Shown here: in pieces, positions 13,302-25,771 of the stretch | Numbering within the stretch: position 1 is the first letter of the stretch | Layout of the letters: the number at the start of each line of letters is the position of its first letter | NCBI GenBank assembly: GCA_963555705.1 | Contig: OY743172.1 | Span: forward strand, 17,731,446 to 17,795,445 | DNA from: Ligustrum vulgare | Lineage: Eukaryota > Streptophyta > Magnoliopsida > Lamiales > Oleaceae | Direction of reading: 5' to 3' | DNA: 64,000 nt | Position numbers and translations under genes: made by a program | Notes under the pieces: model-generated | What the model was told of the DNA's origin: nothing | What the model saw: only the letters and a program-made list of their open reading frames with translations | The model's database searches: none

Positions 13302-13790
13302 GCACACAATTATTCAAACAAAATCTTCTCCAATTAGTCAAAATTTAATTTAACTCAATTGAATTGAATTCCTACACAAAGACACAAAAGAAAAGAAAAT
13401 GATCGATTCAATTAAATTTTTAAAAAATCAGGAAATTTTTGGGAACGGTGATCAGATCTGGCTGGATACGAAGGAATTGGACTCGGGAGACTGAGAAACG
13501 GATTAAGGGTTTGATTAGGTACGGAAATCTAGGTTTTCTGTTTGAATTGGACGAAAATCTGCAAAATCTGAATTTCTAGCGTTTCGGAATGATATGATTG
13601 ACGAAAATAGGAACTTTTATGGGGGGAGAGAGATAGAGAATATTTATGGGAGAGTGAGAAAATGAGGAGAAACAATGATATTCGCTGCCGGTGAATATCG
13701 CGTATATATAACCAAAGCCTTTGATAAGAAAGAAGGTAATTCGCTCAAATCATCTCCCCCTTTCACGAATACTGCACAATTTGTCCCTAC
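13302..13790 (-). promoter_or_regulatory. BPM 5' UTR and core promoter
   Basis: On the minus strand a TATA-like TTATATATACG lies at 13702-13711. It is followed by a CT-rich leader (the plus strand shows GGGGGGAGAGAGATAGAG near 13620), typical of plant 5' UTRs. Transcription would start near 13670-13680, giving a leader of roughly 370 nt. Only about 80 bp separate the TATA box from the LTR element that ends the block at 13791. The start site is inferred, not seen. Confidence 0.5.
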
Positions 13791-14014
13791 TGTTGTAAAA
13801 CTATCAAAAACTTAACAAAATTAGAGAGAGATGGAGAGAATTGAGAGAATTCTTCATTCCAATTCCAAGAAGTGTAAATTAGAAAATGAATATAGGCCCC
13901 TATTTATAGGGGTGGATAATGGCACAATCGTAATATGTAAATTTTATAGGGACATAAGAGTAATTTTTCATTCAAAACCTAATTTTACCTAATTTCTAAT
14001 AATATTTTATAACA
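13791..14014 (-). repeat. 3' LTR of the non-autonomous element (BPM-proximal)
   Basis: On the minus strand it begins TGTTATAAAATATT and ends GTTTTACAACA, so it has TG...CA ends. It is the copy next to the polypurine tract, hence the 3' LTR, and it is the copy directly upstream of the BPM promoter. Confidence 0.88.
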
Positions 14015-14562
14015 CTCCCCCTTGAATGACATATTACTCGCTTGCTCAATTGTCTGTCTCGTTAAAACTTTGCTAAGAAAATCAAGTGGGATAAAACTTG
14101 AGCGAAAGAAAAAGAGTACAGCTGCTCCCCCTGATATTGGCCATCATTAATCATTGAGTCTAATATCCAAAATGACATCAATGATAAGTAGTACAAATCA
14201 TGTACTGAAATTTGAATTTCTGAAGTGCTTCAGTGCTTTAGTACTTTAGTACTGCCTCGTTAAAACCTTGTCAGTAAAACCCAATAGGACAAAATATGAA
14301 CGAAGGAAAAAGAATACAGCCGCTGCCTCGTTAAAACCTTGTCAGGAAAACCTAGTAAGACAAAACCTGGACGAAGGAAAAAGAGTACAGCATGATTCTC
14401 CCCCTGAAGTGTGTAATCAAGTATTCATGAACATTTTGAATAATGATATCATCTTTCGTCTGGAATATGTATATATGAAAATCTTCTTGTGTGTAGCCGA
14501 TATCATAACATTCTTCATAAGATGTGTATGATTTTCTTCATTTGTTAATATCATTACAGTAT
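14015..14562 (-). repeat. Internal region with three TGCCTCGTTAAAA modules
   Basis: Non-coding. A module of about 65-70 bp runs from a TGCCTCGTTAAAACCTTG-like start, through GACAAAA, to AAAAAGAGTACAGC. It occurs at about 14056-14126, 14253-14322 and 14324-14393. Two more copies lie beyond the nested Tat element at 27292-27355 and 27393-27462. Before the nested insertion all five lay within about 725 bp. Their function is unknown. Confidence 0.75.
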
Positions 14563-15234
14563 TGTTGAATCCGAGCCCAAAGAAGGGTACAGTGACCCAC
14601 CAACGAAGGCCCAACGGTGGCCCAACGGACCTTGACCCACAGCTAAAGCCTAAAATATCACCTTGGGATGAATGCCGAGGTGGTATGTCAAGCAAACCTC
14701 TTTAGCCGACCTGGTTAACGCCCTAGCCGATGTGCTTTATACTCAGCCGGGGCGCTTTATGGCGCTTACCAGAAGAGAGAGATAGAGTCAGTGATGGGAC
14801 ACTACCTGTACCCAGACTGGACAGGCGTCCATCCCCTACGAAATGTAGCAATGATTACGGTTGAAAAGCAAGATTGTCACATCCATAAACTAGGGTGATG
14901 ACAAGTGTAAAGTATGCCACGTGTCGCAATCCGAGACAAGAAGTTCCACTATAAATGAAGCACAATCGTCTCCAAGTAGAGGGTTAGCAATTTCTCACTC
15001 TAAACTCTATACTTCTCTCACTCCCTTTTCTCTCTTCTACACATTTATATTTCCCGCACCCAATATACATTTGCCCAAAATGAGTACTGACTTAGGCATC
15101 GGAGTGCAAACGGGAGCCACCTCGGCCCCCTTTGCATACTGATTGTTTGTCACAATGCGCAGGAGATCCACGTGTTCAAGAGGGAGGAGCTGAGACGTGT
15201 TGGTCCAAGGTCCATCCGGATTTTGTGGTCAACA
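14563..15234 (+). repeat. 5' LTR of the Tat-type element
   Basis: 672 bp, TG...CA. It contains a short open frame (ending ...LGIGVQTGATSAPFAY) that is also present in the 3' LTR and in a degenerate LTR at 34824-35345. I regard it as LTR sequence rather than a gene. Confidence 0.93.
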
Positions 15235-15237
15235 TTT

Positions 15238-15255
15238 TGGCGCCGTCTGTGGGAA
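15238..15255 (+). other. Primer binding site region of the Tat-type element
   Basis: TGGCGCCGTCTGTGGGAA starts 3 nt after the 5' LTR. This is the sequence typically found directly after the 5' LTR of Tat/Grande/RIRE2-type elements. Confidence 0.8.
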
Positions 15256-15360
15256 GCCATACTGCTAACCACGAAAACACATGGTAAAAAGCCACACATA
15301 GAAAGGTAGTCCTGAAAAAGGACGAATAACCTCTTACAATAGAGCGGATAACTGCAAAGA

Positions 15361-15770
15361 GCTTTGAAAGATAAGCTGGTTGGCCTTGAAAAAGGTAGGA
15401 GCTTTGAAAGATAAGCTGGTTGGTCTTGAAAAATGTAGGAACTTTGAAAGATAAGCTGGTTGGCCTTAAAAAATGTAGGAGCTTTGAAAGATAAGCTGGT
15501 TGGCCTTGAAAAAGGTAAGAGCTTTGAAAGATAAGCTGGTTGGCTTTGAAAAAGGTAGGAGCTTTGAAAGATAAGCTGGTTGGCCTTGAAAAAGGTAGGA
15601 GCTTTGAGAGATAAGTTGGATAACCTTGAAAAAGGTAAAGAACTTTGAAACATAAGTCTAAACATCCTTGGAAAAGGTAAAGAACTCTGAAACATAAGTC
15701 TAAACACCCTTGAAAAAGGTAAAGAACTTTGGAACATAAGTTTAACAACCTTGAAAAAGGCTTGAAACAG
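15361..15770 (+). repeat. Tandem repeat of 40-42 bp in the gag leader
   Basis: About ten head-to-tail copies start at 15361, 15401, 15441, 15481, 15521, 15561 and 15601 (exactly 40 bp apart), then at 15641, 15683 and 15725 (42 bp apart). The unit reads GCTTTGAAAGATAAGCTGG, then TTGGCCTTGAAAAAGGTAG. It lies between the primer site and the gag ATG at 15830. The long minus-strand open frames across it are by-products of the repeat. Confidence 0.92.
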
Positions 15771-15829
15771 CGAGACAAAGGTCTATCTATCCTTGAAAAG
15801 CAATCTAAGACCAGAAACTCTTCTGAAAC

Positions 15830-18811
15830 ATGAATGAAAGTGACGGTGATGTTAACCCCCGTAGGGGAAGAAGTGGCCAACACAGCGAGGACGAAGTTCC
15901 TCAAGAAATCCATGAAAACGCCAACGAGGAAGTGGCACAACCCAATCCACCTCGCCGGCACCGAAATCGCCGCATGATGCGAGACATGACACGTATGGCG
16001 GCCCAAATGCTGGAGATGCAGAGGCAGCAAATAGAACAGACTGCTGCAATGAATGCCTTTATGGCCAGAGGGTATGCTGTGAACGAACCCGTGATGCCTC
16101 AGCAATACTCACAGCCACATTATTCACCATCCGAGGCGGCCACTGTATCTTATTATTATCAGGACCCGCAGACATACGCCGAAGTGGAATCCGAGCCCTT
16201 CTACGAGAGAGACCCAGAACATGAAACGCATGGGGAACAAAACCCACTCCCAGCTAGACGCAGGGAGGCTTCTCCCGCAAAATCCGGCAGTGTTTTCAGC
16301 CGAATGGGAGGGTTATTCAGGGGACAACGACGAGGACAAACGGACCCAGGTCGGCATAATGCAGCAGAGCCTAGAAATAGGCGCGAGCGACGCACTGAAG
16401 AAGCCTTGTCGCAGGATCAAATGTACAGGGACCAACAAGGTATGGGGGGAGAAAGGATGGCATCAGTACATGAGCCTAGGAATAGGCAAGAAAGAAGAGC
16501 CGAAGCAGTTCGGACTAATCCTCGTAATGAATCACAGAGCCATGAAAGGCCAAACTACGGCCGCGCTCCACCACCACAAAGGCAGGAGCACGCTCCGTCG
16601 CCCTATGGCCAATACCGTGACCCGGAGTATTCCGGTCACGACGAGAACAGCGAGCTGCCGTCATACAAGTTGGATGACGAAGAGGAAGTAAGTCCCTTCA
16701 CAGAGGGCCTCCGTAGATGCCCCGTTCCCCATGACTTTGAGATACCAGAAATAGCAAAATACTCTGGCCGAGGTGACCCTGATGATCACCTGTTAAATTA
16801 CCGCGCCAGCATGGAAATAGCCGGGGCGACCCCGGCACTGAAATGTAAAGCTTTCGCTTTAACCCTTGAGGGGAGTGCCATACGATGGTATAAAAAACTC
16901 CCTCCGGGCAGCATCCACAGTTGGAGGGATATGAAAACTGCTTTTAAGAATGGTTTTATTTCTTCGAGGCCTGGCCAACTCCCCCTCCAACGCCTTCAGG
17001 ATCTGAGACAAGGAAGGGACGAATCTCTGAAAAGTTACCTAGCTAGATTTACTGAAGAAATGCATATCTGCGAAAATATCATAGAAGCGGAGATGTTTTC
17101 CGCCTTAAAAGGAGGGCTAGATATGACCAGCATGTTTTGGAGGGATGTCCGGAGCAGGAAACCAAGGGATTACAATACTCTGGTAGACCTGATGAAGGAA
17201 GAGATTGTATCGGAGGAAATGGCTAGGGCCAGAGATAATCACCCCCAAGGGAGATACAACCTTGGGTACTCCAATGAAACGGACCTCAAAAAGGGTGGAA
17301 ACAAAGATAAGGTCGGCAGTAACCGAGGTGGTGCGCCTCGTCCATTCCCGGGGACAGGATCTAGCTTTGCAGCAGAAATCACGGAAGCTATCCCTCACTT
17401 GCACTCTAACACCCCTTCTCAAAATCCTCCCACGACACAAGGGAGAGTGGAAAGCAGCCGAAGCGGAAAACAGCCCATGATTGGGGCTTACTGCGCCTAC
17501 CACAGATATTACGGTCACGCAACAGAGGATTGTAGGGAAATCCATATGTTAGCTGAACAAAAGGCGCAGGGGAGAAGGGGAGGTGACTTCCCCCCCGACA
17601 CAGGGAGAACTCAAAAATCTGGTGGCCAGAAGTTCAACCGAGCTGATAGGAGAGCCCCGTGGAAGAATTCAACCAAAGAAAGGATTGACAATCGTCAAAG
17701 AGACAGGAATAAGGGTCAAGATACTGCCTCGGCACAAGCTAAAGATACACGGGAACCACCTATGCCCGTGGCCGACCTCCCCATTTGTGAAATCGACACA
17801 ATACTGGGAGGCCCCCACCCAGGTGGGAGCACAAACAACTCCCAAAAGAGGTATATAAGAGAGGCCAAGCAGCCCGCCAACGTGAACTATCATATCCATT
17901 CCCATCCTGTTGGGATTTCTCGGACGGAACCTATCACATTCACACAAGACGATGCCGTTGGAGTGCACTTCCCACACAACGACGCATTGGTTATCAGAGT
18001 GGTGGTGGCTCGGAATGGGCTATCACGAATGATGGTGGATGATGGTGCCTCGGTAAATGTGATATACGGGGTAACTTTTGATAAGATGGGGATCAGCACC
18101 CCACTCATTCCAGTCCCTGATCCAATATACGGTTTCACGGGGGACAGCATAACCCCCAGAGGATCCATAACACTTATGACTGAAGTAGGGCAATCACCGA
18201 CCCTCTCCAGAATTCCTATGGAATTTTTGGTAGTTGACAAAATCTCCTCCTACCATGGTTCAATTGGAAGGCCTGGCCTTATTAACTTGGGGGCTGTAAC
18301 GCATACCAAATACATTTGCATGAAGTTCCCCACGAAGCATGGCGTTGCAACCGTAAGGGGAAGCCAAACAGAATCCTGGGCTTGTTACACAAACGCGATC
18401 CGGAAGTTTCAGGATCGAAGCCTGAACATGATCAGTGATGTAGCTATGGCCGAGGCAGCCCCAGACCCTGAAAGATTGGGTGAAGGGCCATCTGAAGATA
18501 AGGATGTCACGATGACCCTAGAAGAGGATTTAGCTGATCTAGACCCCAGGATGGCAGGTGACAATTGCCCCACCCCGGCCGAAAAGTTGGAATGCTTCGA
18601 CGTAGACCCACTTGATCAAATCAAAGAATTACAGATCGGACTGGACTCGCCAACAGAATACAAGAGTCAATTGAAAGACTTCCTACTTCAAAACCTCGAT
18701 GTATTCGCATGGAAACATGGAGACATGATTGGGATTGATCCTAAGGAGGCCTGTCACAGCTCCAGCTGGATCCCCGAAGTCCTGGGCACAGGCAAAAGAG
18801 AAGGCCCATGA
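15830..18811 (+). pseudogene. gag-protease part of the Tat-type polyprotein, ends in a frameshift
   Basis: This is the capsid-like and protease part of the retrotransposon polyprotein. After a charged N-terminus with an RNRRMMRDMTRM-like basic stretch, a retrotransposon gag domain spans roughly residues 300-430 (FALTLEGSAIRWYKKLPPGS, then LQRLQDLRQGRDESLKSYLA). A zinc-knuckle-like motif CAYHRYYGHATEDC follows near residue 565. The aspartic protease active site VDDGAS lies near residue 737, with VNVIYG after it. The frame ends at a TGA at 18809. The protein should run on into RT, and homologous sequence resumes in another frame from about 18765, so a single-base change around 18755-18765 has broken it. 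Confidence 0.9.
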
Positions 18812-21810
18812 GTTCGGACAAGTATGAGGCCTTGAAAGACGAGGTCGCAAAGCTATTGAAAAATGGCTTCATAAGAGAGTCCCGATATCCGAAGTGGATA
18901 TCAAATCCTGTTTTAGTACCAAAACACAATGGAAAATTGAGGGTATGCATTGATTTTTCCAACTTAAACCAGGCATGTCCCAAAGACAGCTTTCCATTGC
19001 CCCGGATCGATCAGCTGGTTGATTCCACAGCAGGACACGAGTTGCTAAGCTTCATGGATGCATATTTCGGGTACAATCAAATCCCCATGTTCGAATCGGA
19101 TGAAGAGCATACTTCATTTATCACAGATAGGGGGCTCTATTGCTACCGAGCTATGCCATTTGGCTTGAAGAATGCGGGAGCTACCTATCAGAGGCTGGTA
19201 AACCGCATGTTCTCGAAACAATTGGGGAACACTATGGAGGTATATGTTGATGACATGCTAGTCAAAAGCATGGTCGCTGCGGATCATATCCACCATTTGT
19301 CAGAAGCATTTGATGTTTTGAGAAAATATAGGATGAAACTCAACCCAGCGAAGTGCACTTTCGGGGTAGCATCTGGGAAATTCCTCGGATTCATGGTGAA
19401 TAAGAGGGGAATCGAAGCCAATCCGGACAAAATTAATGCTTTGCTAAACATGCAGTCGCCTCGAAACCCAAAAGAAGTGCAAAGCTTAACGGGGAGAATT
19501 GCGGCCTTGAACCGGTTCGTATCAAAATCCACGGACAAATGCTTGCCATTTTTCAAGGTCCTGAAGGGAGGAAAGCGATTTTAATGGACACCAGAATGCG
19601 AGCAAGCGTTTGTCGACCTGAAAGCTTCTTTAGGCCGTCCCCCATTGCTATCAAAACCAAAATCTGGCGAGCCTCTCTACCTATATTTGGCTGTATCCAA
19701 AGAGGCTGTTAGCTCAGTGTTAATCCGAGAGGAGAATGAGAACCAGTTGCCAGTATATTATGTAAGCAAATCCATGCTGGACGCCGAGACGCGCTACCCA
19801 GATATGGAAAAACTTGCTCTCTCGTTGATCACAGCCTCTTGTAAGCTTCGTCCCTACTTTCAGTCACACTCCATACAAGTGCTCACCAATTTTCCCATGA
19901 GGCAAGTGTTGCAAAAACCAGACGTTTCTGGGAGGTTACTGAAATGGGCGATAGAAATCAGCCAGTTTGACCTGCATTATGCACCTCAGACCGCCGTAAA
20001 GGGTCAGGCGTTGGCAGACTTCGTAGTCGAATTCACCCATCCACCTGAGGTCGAAATGGTAGATAGCACCGAGGACAGCGAACATGATGGACAGGAGTGG
20101 AAATTGTTCGTTGACGGGTCCTCGGCTGATGGACGATCCGGCGCAGGAATATTGCTAGTAAGCCCAGAAGGGTTTAAATTACACAGTGCAATCCGCTTTG
20201 GATTTAAAGCCTCCAACAATGTTGTTGAATACGATGCGTTATTAGCTGGGCTAAGACTTGCAAAAGCGTTGAAGATTAAGTCCGTGGTGGCGAACAGCGA
20301 TTCGCAGCTTGTTGTAAGCCAATTCAATGGGCAATTTTCTACCAAAGAACCTTCTATGGTCGCTTACTTGAAGAAGGTAAAAGATTTAGCTATGCACTTC
20401 GGAAAAATGGAGTTACAGCACATCCCCAGAACAGAAAATTCCAACCCTGATGCTCTGGCCAAACTAGCAAGCAGCAGCGATTCGGAGCTCCACAATCTGA
20501 TCCCTGTAGAGCACATGATGACCTCTTCCATTGAGCCGGGACCGGAGATCCTGGCGATTGAAGAAGAGGGATCCTGGATGAACCCCCTAATCGCCTATTT
20601 AAAGCATCAGACAGCTCCGGACGAGTCCGAAGCAGCTCGGAAATTGCAGAAATACTCTGCGAACTTCGTGCTCTTGGACGACTTACTTTATAAGCGGAGT
20701 TATACCTCTCCTTTGCTGAGATGTGTGGGGCTAGAGGAAGGGCAGTATGTGATGAGAGAAATCCATGAGGGCATCTGCGGCAACCATGCCGGGGCTTTAT
20801 CGTTAGCTCGGAAAGCCCTCAAACAAGGATATTTTTGGCCTACAATACGAAAAGATTCCCATGACTTTGTGCGGAAATGTGATAAATTCCAAAGACACGT
20901 GGCCATACCACATCAGCCGCATCACGAGTTAACTGTGGTGACTAGCCCTTGGCCCTTTGCAAAGTGGGGGGTTGACATTATTGGTCCTATGCCCAGATGA
21001 GCTGGTAACAATTGCTTTGCGATAGTAGCAATTGACTACTTCACCAAGTGGGTCGAAGCGGAACCTTTGATGAGGATCACCGAGGCCAACACCACCAAGT
21101 TCATTTGGAAAAATATCATATGCCGGTTCGGAATACCACATTCGCTAGTTAGTGACAATGCAAAACAGTTCAAAAATAGAAGCGTGGATGAGTTGTGTTA
21201 CGATTTGGGAATCAGGAAGCTATTCTCATCTCCACATCACCCACAAGCCAACGGGCAGGTCGAAGCGGTGAACAAGACCATAAAAAATACCCTGAAAAGG
21301 AAGTTGGAATTCAGAAAGGGCGCGTGGGTAGACGAGCTACCACAAGTGTTATGGGCACTTCGAACCACCTCGCACACCGCTACTGGTGAAACACCCTTCT
21401 CGATAGCTTACGGAGCCGAGGCGGTATGCCCCGTCGAAATCGGAATCCCTACGCTTCGTCAAATTCATTATGACGAAGTTAGGAACGAGGAAGCGCAAAG
21501 GGCCGGTTTAGACTTCCTCATGGAAAAGCGGAATGATTCCCAAGAGGTAATGGCCAAATACCAGAAAAAGATGGCTCGATACTACAACAAAAGGGTGAAG
21601 AGCCGACGCTTTAATATTGGGGACTTGGTCCTCAAAAAGGTTCTTCCTTCAACACAGGAGCCAGGAGTAGGGACTCTGGGTCCTAACTGGGAAGGCCCTT
21701 ACAAGGTCGTTGCCGAGGTGGTGCCCGGAACATACATAATTGAGGACTTGTCTGGAGTACCTCTATGTAATCCTTGGAATATGGACCACCTTCGCCGCTA
21801 TTTTCAATAA
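18765..21810 (+). pseudogene. RT, two RNase H domains and integrase of the Tat-type element, broken
   Basis: Reverse transcriptase occupies about 18808-19580, with CIDFSNLNQACPKDSFPLP and the catalytic YVDD near 19243. It is followed by its RNase H, then a second RNase H (EWKLFVDGSSADGRSGAG near 20095). Integrase follows, with an HHCC-type finger, the aspartates of VDIIGP and SDNAKQF, and the glutamate in PQANGQVEAV. Breaks are a TAA at 19582, a TGA at 20998, and the upstream frameshift. In the integrase finger the usual second cysteine of C-x2-C is phenylalanine (CDKF, near 20880), so zinc binding would fail. The C-terminus is intact to the TAA at 21808. Core catalytic residues of RT and integrase are present, so decay is recent. 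Confidence 0.92.
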
Positions 21811-23012
21811 AACTAAATTCCTCTATGATTGCAACATTATCATATTATTTCAAAAAATCGTGGGCGAGCTGCGTTAAAAATTACGCCAATCTCTATTAGA
21901 CAACCATAATGGATAAACGCACATTCTAAAATTATTTTGGTCATGACGCCATACGTCCACACTATGCATAAAAATTGTTAAGGACAAGGGACTCTCATAA
22001 GGCTAAACTATGATCACCACGTAAGGATTGGGAGTTTTAATACGATAAATGCTTCGAACCACTCAAATCTAAGGTGCTGCACTCGTTCACCGTCATTCAC
22101 CGCGCAATATGTTTGGAATCATTCAAATATAATCAAATGTTGTCACATAAACCAAAATCCTTGGTGCTTTAAGTTAGTTCATACATCCGGACAAAGCGTT
22201 TGCAAGATATATATATATACTAAGTGCTGTGTGCATAAGCGTAAAAGACAAACGTAAAAAATTCTTATGTTATTTTGGCCGCAAATACCACACGCCTCCG
22301 CCAGGCAGGATCTTTGTTAAAAACAAGGGACTCCGGTGAATTTACACTGCGACATTAACAGAGGTTCATATAAAGTTGTAAATATAGATGTCACATAGTT
22401 TTAAGATGAAATCGCTCAAAGGTTGGTCAAGATCAGATCTAATTAGCAAACGTAAGTACATCAACTGTGTCGGATCTGGGGGTATAGCGAATGATTAAAC
22501 TTGAATAGAATTATTGCTGCGAAGTGATGACAAATTCGATCCGCTCATGAATGACCACATCGGATTTGAGGGACTAGCACGCCCAAAATATGGCCATATG
22601 GCCATCCATGACCAAAGTTTAGATATCGCCTTGGACTAAGGCCGAGGAGGAAAGGCACAGAAGCCCCTTCAGCCCCTTCAGCCGAACTAAGTTATGCCTA
22701 TCCGAGGTGCTCTAAATCAGGTGTATTTTACAAATCAAGACATTTACAGACAGAAATTCACAATGCCCCACATATCATCATACAATTAGGAAACACTCGC
22801 ACTTGGAAATATTCATGCTTAAACAGTTAGAAATGTTGCTACGCCGAAATATAAGTAGACCATTCCATTCATGAAAATGAGGCATTTACAAATCAAATAA
22901 ATGCTACACTCACAATATTAGGTGCCGGGGCACTCACAAAAAAAAAAGGGGGAAGAAGAAGAAAACAAAAACGAACATACTAACTAACAAAAAGGTAAAA
23001 GATGGAAGAGGA
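21811..23012. other. Non-coding region between pol and the antisense gene
   Basis: No ORF of note. It should contain the 3' ends of both the sense pol frame and the antisense gene. A 17-bp copy of the terminal purine tract lies at 22561-22577. Confidence 0.6.
22561..22577 (+). repeat. Internal copy of the polypurine tract
   Basis: CGGATTTGAGGGACTAG is identical to the 17 bases at 26554-26570 directly before the 3' LTR. The bases before it are also similar (CATGAATGA in both). Confidence 0.75.
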
Positions 23013-25771
23013 TCATTGTGGAGGAACGCCTTCTGGAGAACCATTGCTGGATGCGTCTAAAGGATCTGCAGGAGCATCTTGAGGCTCGGGGTAAAATGCT
23101 TCAATGGAGGACAGGTCCAAGGTTGGAAAAGCTTCCTTCACGTCCCCCAAGACCATCCTAGCCCCTAAGTTCCCAAAAACCCGCTGCATAGCCTCATACT
23201 CAGGGGTCTCTTCAAAGGTGTCCTTGAAGTCCTGGACAGCTTCCGACACTCTAGTTTTTAAAGCATTCTCCACCCGTGTTGTGACGGTCTGTTCCAAGAC
23301 TTCAGTGATCCTCGTTTGCATGTGTTTTTCCAGCGAGGCAAGGTCCTCCTCTGCTTTCGCCCTAGCCTCCAGCTCCCTTCCCAGTTTTTCGTTTACCGAT
23401 GCCGCCTCAGCTTCTAGCTTCAACTTGGCTGCATTAGCGGCGGCCAGGGCCTCAGAGGCAATAGACTGTGCACGATTGGAATCATCCAATTTTTTGCATA
23501 AGGCCACCACGTCTGATTCAGAGGCATGGAGGTCATGCTTCAATTTGTCATTGTCCTCTTGGAGGCGCTTCGCATTAGCCCTCTCTTCTGAAGAAGATTT
23601 GCGGGCTATGGACAGTTGAGCCTTAAGGTCATTAATCTCCTTGAGCATATTGTCAGCGTGGCGGAGAGCAGTCTCAGCATCCCTCTTATCCCGTTGAGCT
23701 ACCTCCACGGAGGACTCTACCTCGTCAATGAGAGCCAGAGTTCTGGCGTTCATAGCCTTAGCAGCGAGCAGCTTCCGAGACGGAGTAGCACTGGAGGAAA
23801 AGGCGGCCCAACCCTCTGTCCAAAACTGTTCGGTAATTAAGGCCGCCCTGGCTGGAGGCGAACTGGGTGAGTCGAACAATGAAGGGTTGAAAGTGACATC
23901 TCTGGGGAGGATGCTGGTTTTAATATGCTTAAGCTCTTCCGCCCCTTCTGGTGTCACTTCATAAGCCAAGCCCGGCATGGGCACGGATGGCTCGTCCTCC
24001 AGTTCCTCGATCATTGATGGCGGAGGTGCGGAAGTGGACTCCTTGCCTTTTCCCCTTCTGAGCCTTTTTAAGGGAGCAGGCTCCTCCTCAAGTGCTTGCT
24101 CAGAAGTGTCCTCGGACAAGGAAGGTGGCACTAAGGCATCCTTAGTCTCCCTGCCCCTCTTGGGTCCGCCTCTATCCGACCTCTTCCCTTTCCCTTTGGC
24201 GACGCCTTTTTCAGGATCGGCCTCTCCAGCAATGTTGGGTTGTTGGGGACCCACTGGCAGCAAAGTGGGCTGTGGCAGTAGAGCTGGGAGAGGGCCCTGA
24301 AGCTGGGCAGTAGACTTCTCAGACACTTCTCTTGCCACCCCAATTTGCAGGTCGGCCAAGACCGCTTTCTGCTTTCTTTCAACCTCGCTCCCATGGCGCA
24401 GAGCCGGAGGAACATTCATAGCCATGAGGCCATTTAAAGAAATCTTTGGGAATTCTTTGGAACCTAGCAAGGAAAGGAGGACAATGGGGGTTATATAAAA
24501 AAAAAACTAACAAACACAAGATGTAACAGCAATAAGGAGGCGAACTTACTCATAGCTCGCATAAGACCGTGTTTAACGAATAATTTGTTCTGTTGTATGA
24601 CCCCTTGGAAAGTGCCCTTGTAGGCAAATAGACGCCTCACTGCCGCTAGATCCGCGTCAGGGAAGAGATGGGCAAAAGTGTCCCCTGCCATAAGCCAATA
24701 ATATGTTAAGAAGTAGTCAAGAAAAGTGAGTATTGATGAAAGAGCAAAAGACGCATGACACTTAAAGACTCTAAAGTAAATATAGGACTCACTAGGTAGG
24801 GAAAGAGTTCGGGGAACTGTAATTTCTGGACTAGGGTCCACAGGGGAACTCTGCCACTCCCCAGCAACCCAGAACCACTAGTTCCTCCAGTTCTTTATTG
24901 AGGTAGGGTGACCGGTAATAACGGGAGTATAAGACCCTCTGGGGGACAAATAATACCAATCCTTAACATCCGATCTCACGTCTCTCTCCCTCCTAACTGA
25001 TTTCTTCAAAGTATAGAGAGTGTGAATGATGTGCAGTGAGATGGGATGATCCGGGTTGACCTCTTGCCACGCCAACCAAGTCCCCACAGCCTGAGTCCAG
25101 AAATTGGGGGCCAGCTGGTAGGGGCACAAGTTATAGCTCCTAAGCAGTGCCCTGAAAAAGGGATGCAGGGGGAGCCTCATCCCGCAAGAAAGGGCATCGT
25201 GGCATATAGCCACCTGGCCCGGGGGAGGGCTGCAAGGTCGGCAGGAAGGGGTAGGGAGCACCAGATGGACCCCTTTTGGAAACCTGAATTTTGTCGAAGC
25301 CGAGGCCAAATCGATCCTTCGGATTTCAGTAGCAATCTCACTGCTTTCCCATGACTCTGGGTTTGGATCGGGGTCGACATGGTATCCCGAAACTTTGTTG
25401 ACTTGGTCAACCCAATCTTCTACCTGAGCGATCTCCTCAGCAGTCAAACCCAACTCTTCCCTATGCGCCCTAAACGGTGCCCTAACGATCAAGCCGAGGT
25501 CCTGGTGACCTGAAGAGGAGCCCGCCGCCATTTCTCCTCCCAAGTCCCTGTCTCGTTTGCTTCGGAGTTCCCTAAGCGCGGATTCCTCCTCGGATGACAG
25601 ATGAGCCATGTAGTTCTGGTGTTTTTCTTCTTCGCTGTCAGAATCACTCAAATAAATTATGCTACTGGTTTTCCTATTTCTCCTCTTAACCTGCTCTCTA
25701 AAGAAACGAGAACTAAAAACCGATAAAGAGATGGGGCAGAAACCTCTGATGGGAACCGCCATCGCTAACAT
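23013..25771 (-). pseudogene. Antisense accessory gene of the Tat-type element (Transposase_28-like), 3 exons, one stop
   Basis: Minus-strand exons 25771-24793, 24684-24550 and 24463-23013 join in frame through good GT...AG sites (CTA|GTGAGT, ATGA|GTAAGT; acceptors TTATGGCAG and TTGCTAG). The first exon contains LHPFFRALLRSYNLCPYQLA and FWTQAVGTWLAWQEV, which I recognise as the plant domain called Transposase_28 or putative gypsy-type transposon. The last exon has basic, serine-rich sequence, then a long Ala/Glu/Lys-rich coiled coil (about 23720-23230) and an acidic tail. A single in-frame TAG at 24878-24880 interrupts exon 1. Comparable antisense genes are known downstream of pol in Grande-type elements; their role is not established. 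I infer splicing from the sequence only. Confidence 0.8.

Noticed and set aside
14921..15142. Plus-strand 73-aa ORF, repeated at 26930-27151
   Set aside because: It lies within both LTRs of the Tat-type element; I treat it as LTR sequence without evidence of translation.
15150..16105. Long minus-strand open frames (195 and 309 aa) across the gag leader of the Tat-type element
   Set aside because: They are translations of the 40-bp tandem repeat and the reverse of gag, with periodic sequence and no domain.
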